The notes under the pieces were generated by a model that searched no databases, was not told the DNA's origin, and saw nothing but the letters and a program-made list of their open reading frames with translations. Below, piece by piece: positions 54,454 through 62,317 of a DNA stretch of 64,000 nt. The position numbers and the translations under genes were made by a program. Source of the stretch: Capsulimonas corticalis (GTDB lineage Bacteria; Armatimonadota; Armatimonadia; Armatimonadales; Capsulimonadaceae); contig NZ_AP025739.1 of NCBI RefSeq assembly GCF_003574315.2, positions 7,581,052-7,645,051 of the forward strand, in the 5' to 3' direction. Numbering within the stretch: position 1 is the stretch's first letter; every line of letters begins with the position of its first letter.

Positions 54454-55833
54454 TTTCTTGGACGCTCTTGTGAAGCGATACCAGTCCAGGCTGAGCAGCC
54501 CCACGCCGGCGACGGAGCCGTTCGCGCGCAGATACAAATCGTGCACGCCGGACACAACGCCGAGCGCATATGTGCGGGTGCGCCAGGTTTGCCCTCCGCC
54601 GGTATTGGGGACGGCGAACGTGGAGAGATCGGGGCTGTCCAGGCGATCCAGATGGAGTGAAATCTGGGCGCCATTGACAGGCGATGCAACACGGACCGTC
54701 ATCTGAGATGCGCCCGCGCCGAAATCGACGCCCGTATACTTCACCCAATCTCCGGCTTTCATCGGACCGACATCCACGCCGCCTTCGGAGCATGGCTCGG
54801 TCGCCACGGCGTGCGGGCCTTCGGGAACGTCACTGCCGCCGAGCGTCTCCGCTTCGTTTCGCACGTACGGATCGATGGGAACGAGTTGCGGCGGCCCGGC
54901 CTTTGTCCAGACGAGGGGCTGAATCGCGCCGTCCGCTCCGAATGACATGAGATCGACATTCACGCTGCGCTTGAAGCCTGGATTGATGTGTCCCGCCGAT
55001 TGTCCGGCGTCGTGGTAGACACAGTACCACTTCCCTTTCCATTCCAACTGCGATCCGTGGATATTGCCCACCCAGGGCTGCGACTCCTGTGTCCGCGTGA
55101 AGTGCCCCCGGTAAGTGTAAGGCCCCATAATCGCCTTGGCCGTGGCATAGTCGTAGTATTGCCCGTTGCCCCCGTCGCCGCTGCCGCCCTTCATAAAGGC
55201 GGGATAGGTAAGATAATACAGCCCGCTCCGCTTGAAGATCCAGGGGCCTTCAAAGAAATGATCGCAGCCGGCAAGCGCCGTCGCCTTCCCGTCCAGATGC
55301 TTCATATCCGGCGTCAGTTTCGCGATCTGGGGCGCGCCCGCCGCCCAGAGGAGATACGAAACGCCATCGTCATCGGTGAAGACCGCAGGGTCGATCCCGT
55401 TCACGCCTTCGATCGGCTCGGCCTCCGGCGCAAATGGGCCGCTCGGAGATTTGCTGACGGCGACGCCGACCTTGAACTCATATTTCCCGGTGGCGTCGGC
55501 CGGAAAGTAGAGATAATACCGGCCGTTCTTGTATCCGCAATCGGGCGCCCAGAGATGCCCTTTCGCCCAGGAAATATCCGCGATCTTCAGCGCGACGCCG
55601 TGATCGCGCCAGTTCTGGAGATCGCGCGTGGAGTAGACATGGTAATCGTTCATGTCGAACTCTTTGGCGTCCTTGCGGTCGTGCGAGGCGTAGAGATACA
55701 TTCGGCCGTCGAAGATATGGGCGGACGGATCGGCGGAATACTCCGTCGTGATGATCGGGTTGTCGGCCCAAACAGCATGTACGGCCGATATTGCGAACAC
55801 TGTGATGGCGATCAGCGCGGATTTCTTCTTCAT
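54439..55833 (-). CDS. Secreted GH43 hydrolase with C-terminal CBM6 domain
   Basis: A 464-residue secreted enzyme with signal peptide (ALIAITVFAISAVHAVWA). The five-bladed GH43 propeller has the catalytic acids in EYSADPSAHIFDGRMYL, GIDPAVFTDDDG and FFEGPWIFKRSGLYYLTYP. Residues ~330-455 form a CBM6-like sandwich (RNEAETLGG, GDWVKYTGVDFGAGASQMTVRV, HDLYLRANGS). It likely acts as a xylosidase or arabinofuranosidase on plant arabinoxylan. The start overlaps the GH51 stop by four bases (ATGA). Confidence 0.9.
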   Translation of the reverse strand: MKKKSALIAITVFAISAVHAVWADNPIITTEYSADPSAHIFDGRMYLYASHDRKDAKEFDMNDYHVYSTRDLQNWRDHGVALKIADISWAKGHLWAPDCGYKNGRYYLYFPADATGKYEFKVGVAVSKSPSGPFAPEAEPIEGVNGIDPAVFTDDDGVSYLLWAAGAPQIAKLTPDMKHLDGKATALAGCDHFFEGPWIFKRSGLYYLTYPAFMKGGSGDGGNGQYYDYATAKAIMGPYTYRGHFTRTQESQPWVGNIHGSQLEWKGKWYCVYHDAGQSAGHINPGFKRSVNVDLMSFGADGAIQPLVWTKAGPPQLVPIDPYVRNEAETLGGSDVPEGPHAVATEPCSEGGVDVGPMKAGDWVKYTGVDFGAGASQMTVRVASPVNGAQISLHLDRLDSPDLSTFAVPNTGGGQTWRTRTYALGVVSGVHDLYLRANGSVAGVGLLSLDWYRFTRASKKAAGD

Positions 55834-57980
55834 GGGAGATGTCTTACAGGGCGCTGCGCGTCCCCTTTGGCCGTGCGGGTCTGTGTGTGCAGGCGAATGA
55901 TCGTCACCGAGTTCGCGGGGAACGTGTAGTGGAAGTCCTTGCCGGCGTTCGCGATCTTCGTCGCCGCCGGGGCCACGGCGACGGGCGAGGTCAGATCGTT
56001 GGCGGCGGCGACATCCGGACGCGCCACAGTCACGGCTTCGGCTTGCTTGGCGATCTTTGCGGCGCCGGGCAGGGCAATGCTTGTGTCCTGCGGCGAGTTG
56101 AGAATATTGACGACCTTGAGCAACACATCGCCGCTTGTTTCCTCGCGGGTCGCGCCCACATAAAGGCTTTGCGGGAAGGGCTTGTCGTTGTCTTCGGGAT
56201 GCTCCCGCGTGGTGTCCATCGTCGCCGGCGGACTCGTCGCATCGACGGCCAAATTGATGTCACCGCGATTCTCGCTCAGCGTCTTCCAAACATAGTATGA
56301 CGGGGTGCCGAACGCCTTCTGCTGATCGAAATAGATCAGATTTGACGGCCACATCTTCTGATCGATTCGGCAGAACAGCGGCGCGTAGGAGGCCATCGCG
56401 ACGACATCGCTGTTGCGCTCGAACCCGAGCATATAAACCGCTTCGCCCAGCGCCGCGCGCAGATTGTTGAACCCCTTGTCCGTACTGAACGCCTTGTCGT
56501 CGGTGACGGCGAACTCGCCGATATAGACCTTCGGCGCCTTGCGGTCGTAGGCGTCGTACTTGTGGAAGCGGTCGATGAAGCGTCCCGCCGTCTCGTAATA
56601 ATGCTCGTCGACGATCTCCACGGGGCTGTCCTTGGGCACGCCTTCGGGGTTGCGCGTGGAGCCGACGATCAGGTGAATGTCGGGATACTTCGCGTGGATC
56701 TTCTCCTGGAAGATCTTGTAGCGCGGCGCATAGTCCGCCATCTCGCCGTCTTCGTTGCCGATCTCGATATATTTCAAATGGAACGGCTCGGGATGGCCGT
56801 TTGCCGCCCGCGCCTTCCCCCACTCCGAGTCGGCCGGACCGTTGGCGTACTCAATCGAATCCAGCGCTTCCTTGAGCAGCGGCGGAAACGGGCCGTCGTC
56901 GAACCGGATCCCGGCGCTGTCGCCATGGGTCATGCCGCAGTTCAGCACCAGCAGCGGCTCGGCATGAATGTCTTCGCACATTTGCAGCATCTCGTGGTAG
57001 CCGAAGCCGTCCGTGGAGCCGTACTGCCAGCGCGCGCCAGGAATGCCGGGCCGCTGCGCCACATCGCCCAGCGTCCTCAGCGGCCGCCAGGCTTCCTTCA
57101 CTTGATACAATCCCTCGACAAAGCAGCCGCCGGGAAAGCGCACGAACGACGGCTTGAGATCGGCGATCATCTGCGCCATATCCTTGCGCAGCCCATTCGG
57201 CCGTCCCAGAAACGTATCGGCGGGAAAGAGCGAGACCATGTCCAGCCAGACGGTTCCCTTGCCCGTGAATCCCAGATCCAGGCGCGCCGTGGGATCGCTC
57301 CCCGTGGCGGTCAGCGTGACTTCCGACTTCGCCCAGGCCGGGCCAATATTCGCGACTTCACCCCTCGCGAGCGTCTTGCCGTCGTGCGAAACCAGGGTTA
57401 CCGAGATGGGTCCCATAAAACCGTCGCCGCCGCGCCCATAAAGCGAGATTTTGTAGGACGCGCTCTTGCGCACGCTGAGACCGGCGCCCAGACGCTGCTC
57501 CGGGGCATGCCGCGCAGGCGCGAATCCGGCGTTCACCAGAGTCGCCGCGCCGCCACTGAGGGAAATTTTGAGCGCCGTCGGATTGCCGCCGTTCAGCGGC
57601 TGCGACTGATCGAGGGCCATCGTTCCATCGCCGCGCAGTTCCCAGGCGGGGATATTATTCGGATCGTCCAGTCGCGGCAGGATGCCCTGATTGAGCCGAA
57701 TATCGTAACCAAACCCATTGCGAAATTCTTCAAACGACCGGTTTTCCAGCATCTCGGCGTATAGGCCGCCATCGCCCGCATGCTCGATCTCCTCATAGAA
57801 GATCCCATAAAGCATGGGACTGATCCGAGCGCCGGTTCGGTCAACATTGACCGTGATCCGCGCCGGAGCTTGCGCGTCTGCGGCGAACATGGGAAGCGCC
57901 GACGCCAGAGCCATCGTCATCAGGCCGGCGGAGCGAAGACGCGCGTTTCGCCGCGCGAAATTTTGTGTGAATGTCATCAT
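55830..57980 (-). CDS. Secreted GH51 alpha-L-arabinofuranosidase
   Basis: A 716-residue secreted enzyme. The signal peptide is AGLMTMALASALPMFAADA. After the fold start (ISPMLYGIFYEEIEHAGDGGLYAEML), residues ~145-250 form a carbohydrate-binding-like insert. SFVRFPGGCFVEG leads into the barrel, with the acid/base Glu in YIEIGNEDGE (~408) and the nucleophile Glu in VYIGEFAVTD (~487). A C-terminal beta-sandwich ends it. It is larger than and distinct from the GH51 encoded at 45570. Four-base overlaps join it to both neighbouring GH43 genes, so the three are tightly co-translated. Confidence 0.9.
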   Translation of the reverse strand: MMTFTQNFARRNARLRSAGLMTMALASALPMFAADAQAPARITVNVDRTGARISPMLYGIFYEEIEHAGDGGLYAEMLENRSFEEFRNGFGYDIRLNQGILPRLDDPNNIPAWELRGDGTMALDQSQPLNGGNPTALKISLSGGAATLVNAGFAPARHAPEQRLGAGLSVRKSASYKISLYGRGGDGFMGPISVTLVSHDGKTLARGEVANIGPAWAKSEVTLTATGSDPTARLDLGFTGKGTVWLDMVSLFPADTFLGRPNGLRKDMAQMIADLKPSFVRFPGGCFVEGLYQVKEAWRPLRTLGDVAQRPGIPGARWQYGSTDGFGYHEMLQMCEDIHAEPLLVLNCGMTHGDSAGIRFDDGPFPPLLKEALDSIEYANGPADSEWGKARAANGHPEPFHLKYIEIGNEDGEMADYAPRYKIFQEKIHAKYPDIHLIVGSTRNPEGVPKDSPVEIVDEHYYETAGRFIDRFHKYDAYDRKAPKVYIGEFAVTDDKAFSTDKGFNNLRAALGEAVYMLGFERNSDVVAMASYAPLFCRIDQKMWPSNLIYFDQQKAFGTPSYYVWKTLSENRGDINLAVDATSPPATMDTTREHPEDNDKPFPQSLYVGATREETSGDVLLKVVNILNSPQDTSIALPGAAKIAKQAEAVTVARPDVAAANDLTSPVAVAPAATKIANAGKDFHYTFPANSVTIIRLHTQTRTAKGDAQRPVRHLP

Positions 57981-59482
57981 GAGTTGTATTCAAACCAATC
58001 GAAGTCGGCGGGGGCCTGGCATGTCTGCCCGTTACCCGTGCTGTACAGGCCGAGGAATATCCCTGTCCAGGTGCTGGCGACTTCTGCGGCGATGAGCTGT
58101 GTCAGCCCCGCGCCGACGGGCGTCCAGTCTGACGCGCCGGCGGCGCGGAATGCGAAGGCGTACGCCGCAGGGTCGCCGGAGATGCGCAGTTCCAGCGGGC
58201 CGTCGGGCGCAATATAAAGATCGGATTCGTGCGTCAGGTCGCCTACGGTTTTATGCAGGCTCACCACCCGGCGACCGTCGCGACGCGTCACGCGCAGATC
58301 GTAACGATAGGCCGATGTCTGGAAGACGCTGACTCCGGCTTCCTCGTTGTCGCCGGCGGGCTCGAACTCCAGCAATGTGGAAGCCGTGAAGGTCAGATCT
58401 TTCTGCCGAAAGCCTACGAAGGCTGAGCCGGCGGGGGTGAAACCCGCCTGGCCGCGAAGCCGCACGTATCCGGGGCGCTCCCGAAGGTCGAGCACACCGG
58501 GCGTGGGAACGGCCAGTTGCGTCCATTGCAGGCCCAGATTCTCGGAATGGAAATCGTCGCGGCTCGGTTCGGGATCCCACGGGTAGAGCGTCGGCGTCGG
58601 CGAATCGATGGACAGTTCGCGCATCGCCTGTTTGTCGAAGACCGGCCAGCCGTCCACCCAATCGACGCGCGCCAAAAACGTCTCACGCCCCAGAATCGTC
58701 AACGAATCGTATGAGGCGTGCCGCGTCCCCAGAAACACCGCCCACCAAGTTCCGTCTGCGGCCTCGACCAGATCGGCGTGGCCCAGACTGCGTACGGGAT
58801 GCCACCAGGCTTCATGCTGAGAAAGAATGGGGTTGTGCGGGCAGGGCTCAAATGGCCCCCAGGGACTGCGCGAGCGGGAGATCGTCTCCATGTGCAGGAA
58901 CCGCGAACCGCCCTCGGCCTGCATGAGATAGTACCAATCGCCGATGTGATAGACGTGCGGTCCCTCGGCGTCGTCAGACACCATCCCCACCCCAAGCGAT
59001 CGATATTCGGTCAGTAGCTTGCCCGTCTGGATATCGATCTCCGCCTGAATGACATCTTTGTGCTCGAAGCTGCCGCGCCGCGAATAGTACACCTTTCCAT
59101 CGGTATCAAAGAGCAGACTGGGGTCGAACACTTCCTGATCGACCACGATGGGATCGGACCATGGTCCGGCGGGATCGGTCGCGGTGACAAAAAAGTTTCC
59201 GCCGCCATGGACATTGGTCGTGACCATATAAAATACGCCGTCGTGATAGCGCAGCGTCGGCGCATAGATCATCGGCGCGCCATTGGTTTGATCGGGCTGG
59301 AAGTGCGCGGGACGCGTCAGGCAGTGGCCGATCAAGCGCCAGTTCACCAGATCTTTGCTGTGGTGGATGGGAACTCCGGGGTAGAAGTTCATGGTGCTGG
59401 TGGCGAGATAAAAATCGTCGCCGGCGCGGCAAATCGATGGATCCGGGTTCATTCCACGGACGACGGGGTTCGTGTACGGCAA
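57977..59482 (-). CDS. GH43 beta-xylosidase/arabinofuranosidase with C-terminal concanavalin-like domain
   Basis: A 501-residue GH43 enzyme. The acids appear in NPVVRGMNPDPSICRAGDDF (base), VFDPSLLFDTDGKVYY (pKa modulator) and DDAEGPHVYHIGDWYYL (acid). Residues ~320-500 are the C-terminal beta-sandwich seen in GH43 beta-xylosidases, with LLEFEPAGDNEEAGVSVFQ. There is no signal peptide, so it is probably intracellular. The start is TTG 59482, preceded by AAGGAC; no ATG offers the conserved MPYTNP start. It overlaps the GH51 gene by four bases. Confidence 0.9.
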   Translation of the reverse strand: MPYTNPVVRGMNPDPSICRAGDDFYLATSTMNFYPGVPIHHSKDLVNWRLIGHCLTRPAHFQPDQTNGAPMIYAPTLRYHDGVFYMVTTNVHGGGNFFVTATDPAGPWSDPIVVDQEVFDPSLLFDTDGKVYYSRRGSFEHKDVIQAEIDIQTGKLLTEYRSLGVGMVSDDAEGPHVYHIGDWYYLMQAEGGSRFLHMETISRSRSPWGPFEPCPHNPILSQHEAWWHPVRSLGHADLVEAADGTWWAVFLGTRHASYDSLTILGRETFLARVDWVDGWPVFDKQAMRELSIDSPTPTLYPWDPEPSRDDFHSENLGLQWTQLAVPTPGVLDLRERPGYVRLRGQAGFTPAGSAFVGFRQKDLTFTASTLLEFEPAGDNEEAGVSVFQTSAYRYDLRVTRRDGRRVVSLHKTVGDLTHESDLYIAPDGPLELRISGDPAAYAFAFRAAGASDWTPVGAGLTQLIAAEVASTWTGIFLGLYSTGNGQTCQAPADFDWFEYNS

Positions 59483-59535
59483 GATGGCTGTCCTTTAAGG
59501 AAATTCGGAGAAATGATGCGCTTCAAAATTGTGCT

Positions 59536-60588
59536 TCAGTCGGCGCTCACGGAAATCGTCTGGCGCGTCCAGGAAGGAGTGCGGCGCTGAAACGCGCCGT
59601 CTTCAAAGACCAGCGGGTCGATGACAAGGCGGGCGGCGTTGTTGGCGTCCCCGTGCCGATATCCATGGCAACTGATCCAGAGCCGCCCGTCTGGCCCATC
59701 AAACGGGGATCCGTGTCCGACTTCCGTCCAGGGAATTTCGGCGTCCTGCGTATAAGTATTTCCAAAGCGATTCGCCCATGCGGGAGATTGCGCGCCGTAA
59801 ATGGGATTGCCGTTGTGCTTTGTCCAAGGCCCCCAAATGCTCGCGGCCGTGGCGCAGCCCACTTCGTAGCCTCGCCCCCAGGATGAATAGAACAGATAGT
59901 AAACGCCGTCGCGCTTGAGCACCGCCGGGCCTTCGATCCCGACATCGCCGCCGCCGTCCCACTCCCCGGACACGCCCGGCTCCAGAATCCGAACGGGCGG
60001 GCCGGCAAGTTCAGCCGTCGCCAAATCAAGGCGCGCCACACTCAAATACGCGATCTGCCGTTGCGGATCCTCATTGCCGCCGGACAGAAACACATAGACA
60101 GCGCTGTCGTCATCCTGAAACAGATGCGCATCGTTGCCCGCCGCCAAAGGCCGCTCCACCGTCAGATTCGTATAAGGGCCTCGGATATCATCCGCGACAG
60201 CCAGGCCGACGCATTGCGGCCGATTCGGCGTCTCGAAGGGGCAGTTATACGTCAGCCAAAACCGACTGTTGATCGCCCGGATCTCCGGTGCCCAGAACCG
60301 ATGACGAAACCAGCGAGTGTGATCCGGCGCCAGCAATGTCCCTTCCAGCGTCCAATCCCCAAGATCCGTCGACGACCAGAGTCGCACGCCAGGATTCTGT
60401 CCCATGCTTTCCCAAAACGGCCAGCTCGTGCCGGTAAGATAGTAAATATCTCCCACACGAGTGATCTGCGGGTCGCGAATGGGATCGGCGTTGCTGGGGT
60501 TCCGCCACGAAAACTCCGCCGGCAAAGATCGCAACGGCGCCAGCCCCGCCGTCAGATTTCGATCATCTTTGAGAATTGTATCCGTCAA
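59536..60588 (-). CDS. GH43/GH117-like beta-propeller glycoside hydrolase
   Basis: A 350-residue five-bladed propeller enzyme. RDPQITRVGDIYYLTGTS carries the first acid, AGNDAHLFQDDDSAVYVF the second and GIEGPAVLKRDGVYYLFYSS the third. The architecture suits clan GH-F; exact specificity is unclear, but an arabino- or galacto-configured substrate is plausible in this cluster. The TTG start at 60588 is preceded by GAGGG. It is the first gene of the minus-strand operon and follows a consensus promoter with an AraR-like site. No signal peptide is seen. Confidence 0.82.
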   Translation of the reverse strand: MTDTILKDDRNLTAGLAPLRSLPAEFSWRNPSNADPIRDPQITRVGDIYYLTGTSWPFWESMGQNPGVRLWSSTDLGDWTLEGTLLAPDHTRWFRHRFWAPEIRAINSRFWLTYNCPFETPNRPQCVGLAVADDIRGPYTNLTVERPLAAGNDAHLFQDDDSAVYVFLSGGNEDPQRQIAYLSVARLDLATAELAGPPVRILEPGVSGEWDGGGDVGIEGPAVLKRDGVYYLFYSSWGRGYEVGCATAASIWGPWTKHNGNPIYGAQSPAWANRFGNTYTQDAEIPWTEVGHGSPFDGPDGRLWISCHGYRHGDANNAARLVIDPLVFEDGAFQRRTPSWTRQTISVSAD

Positions 60589-60627
60589 CGCGACCCTCTA
60601 TTCGCCGGCGACGGCGTCCGCCAGGCT

Positions 60628-60698
60628 CTTGATCGATTTTACCAATTTTTGATTGGTTATATGATTCAAATTATAGTGGGGTTTTAATCCGGTGTCAA
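60628..60698 (-). promoter_or_regulatory. Consensus promoter and operator of the GH43-GH51 operon
   Basis: Minus strand: TTGACA (60698-60693), 17 bp, TATAAT (60675-60670). Downstream, 60646-60628 reads ATTGGTAAAATCGATCAAG. It matches the site at 45530-45548 at 15 of 19 positions and overlaps an ACCAAT-N5-ATTGGT dyad (60641-60657). Confidence 0.82.
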
Positions 60699-60759
60699 GT
60701 AATTATTGCGATTCGAATTTTGGGGCACGGCAATTGGGAAGAAGCTCACAGAAATCAAA

Positions 60760-60993
60760 GGCGGCCGGCGGTTAATGTATTTTGCGCCCTTAATAGCGCA
60801 ACCGGTCGACGTCAGAAGGCCAGCGAATGAATTCGCGCCTATCAGTACGGTCGCCCGCCTCGTGGGTTACATTATCCTTGACGATACCATCTGTTTGAAA
60901 GTCCCAATATCAGGCGGTATTGTAGACGATGATGTAGTCCGCGCAGGCGGACTTTTGCGCACTTGCCAGGCGCGGTTTTAACCGCTGGCCGCC
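60760..60993. repeat. 234-bp element with 16-bp terminal inverted repeats
   Basis: Ends 60760-60775 and 60978-60993 are inverted with 15 of 16 matches. Inside, 60823-60853 resembles the left arm of the element at 49454. No ORF or transposase is present. It fills most of the gap between the GH43 operon promoter and the regulator gene. It is probably a non-autonomous mobile repeat. Confidence 0.65.
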
Positions 60994-61014
60994 TTATTGG
61001 CGGCGACATTGGGC

Positions 61015-62115
61015 TTAAACGGGGGTTTGGGCGCGGTCGCTGCGGACCAGCAGCGGGACTGGGAGGATGTAGGTTTGTGAGGGAGACTGACCGGATTCAA
61101 TGGCGTCAAGGAGCATTTCGCAGGCGATCTCGCCCATTGCCTCGAAATCGGGGGCGGTGGTGGAGAAGGCGGGCTGGAAGTGGCGGGACTGTGTGTTGTT
61201 GTCGAAGCCGACGACGGTGATCTGATCGGGGACCGAGACGCCGCGCTGGGCCAGATACTGGATCACTTCCACGGCGAGCGGATCGTAGGCGGCGACAATC
61301 GCGGTAGGGGGCGACGCCAGCGCCAGCATCTCATCGATTACGGCTTCCAGACGGACGGCCTGCGCGCCCGGAGGGATGCGCTGTACGAGCGCCGGATCGT
61401 AGGCGACGCCGCGCTCCTGAAGCGCTTCCCGGTAACCCTTATAGCGCGCCTCCAGCGACGGGTGGTGCGCCTCTTCGCGGTAGGTGATGACGCCGATGCG
61501 CTTATGCCCTTGCTCCAGAAGCCACTGGGTCATCTGGAAACCGGCGCGCTTATTGTCGAAACGCACCTGCGCGTGGCCCTGCTCGGGGGTGCAGGTGTCG
61601 ATCAGGACCACCGGCACGCCGAGGTCTTCATGGACCAGATAGTCGCCTTCCTGAGTGCGGCCCTGGCGCACCGTCGGATAGATGATCAGGCCGCGGACGC
61701 CCGAGGCGGCCAGGTCGTGGGCGGCCACCCGCTCGTGCTCCACGCTGTCCCCGGCGCTCGCCATCAGCACGCGGGCGCTGCGGCGGTGCGCGATCAGATC
61801 GATCCCGCGAAACGCGTTCTGCGGGAGCTCGGCGCGGGTCAGCGGCGCGATAAAGCCAATCGACAGACGCGGCGGATTGGCGTCGCGCGCCGACGCGGGC
61901 GCGAGCGCGAACGTGCCGCGCCCCGCCTCCTTCACCAGCAGACCTTCCGCCGCCAGCGCCGTCAGCGCTTTGCTGATTGTCGGACGGCTGGCGTCGTACT
62001 GTATCTGAAGCTCATTGAGCGTCGCCAGCCGGTCCCCTTCGCCCCGAGCTCGCCCCGCGAGCAGATCCTCGCGGATCTGCTCTTTTAACCGAAGATACAG
62101 TGGCTCCGATCGCAT
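61015..62115 (-). CDS. AraR-like transcriptional regulator (GntR winged helix fused to LacI/GalR sensor domain)
   Basis: A 366-residue repressor. Residues ~1-70 are a GntR winged helix (YLRLKEQIREDLLAGRARG; YDASRPTISKALTALAAEGLL). Residues ~85-366 are a periplasmic-binding-type sensor of the LacI/GalR class (LSIGFIAPLTRAELPQNAFRG, TAIVAAYDPLAVEVIQYLAQRGV). This is the layout of AraR, the arabinose-responsive repressor of Bacillus subtilis. It is encoded between arabinan-degrading genes, and related operator-like sites follow three nearby promoters, so it is a good candidate for their regulator. Sugar specificity is inferred. Confidence 0.87.
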   Translation of the reverse strand: MRSEPLYLRLKEQIREDLLAGRARGEGDRLATLNELQIQYDASRPTISKALTALAAEGLLVKEAGRGTFALAPASARDANPPRLSIGFIAPLTRAELPQNAFRGIDLIAHRRSARVLMASAGDSVEHERVAAHDLAASGVRGLIIYPTVRQGRTQEGDYLVHEDLGVPVVLIDTCTPEQGHAQVRFDNKRAGFQMTQWLLEQGHKRIGVITYREEAHHPSLEARYKGYREALQERGVAYDPALVQRIPPGAQAVRLEAVIDEMLALASPPTAIVAAYDPLAVEVIQYLAQRGVSVPDQITVVGFDNNTQSRHFQPAFSTTAPDFEAMGEIACEMLLDAIESGQSPSQTYILPVPLLVRSDRAQTPV

Positions 62116-62168
62116 GCTTAACGCCGTCCCTCAAATCTATTTTTCGATTGAAATAACTATTAACGATT

Positions 62169-62197
62169 ATCATAGCATCTTTAAAAACGCTCGTCAA
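62169..62197 (-). promoter_or_regulatory. Promoter of the AraR-like regulator gene
   Basis: Minus strand: TTGACG (62197-62192), 17 bp, TATGAT (62174-62169). The leader holds TCAATC-N8-GATTTGA, an imperfect dyad that may be an autoregulatory site. Confidence 0.7.
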
Positions 62198-62229
62198 GCC
62201 AAAGGCGGGATGTCATTTGCGTTGGCGCC

Positions 62230-62281
62230 TTGACGCGCGGCTCTGAGTATACTATAATGAGCACAATCGGTTTTATCGAAC
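62230..62281 (+). promoter_or_regulatory. Promoter and operator-like site of the GH106-like gene
   Basis: TTGACG (62230-62235), 17 bp, TATAAT (62253-62258). The bottom strand of 62263-62281 reads GTTCGATAAAACCGATTGT. Its 12-base core GATAAAACCGAT is identical to the core of the GH51 site at 45530. Confidence 0.8.
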
Positions 62282-62317
62282 ATAGATTTGAAAACCCGAT
62301 GAGGAGCCAGAGCTTCG

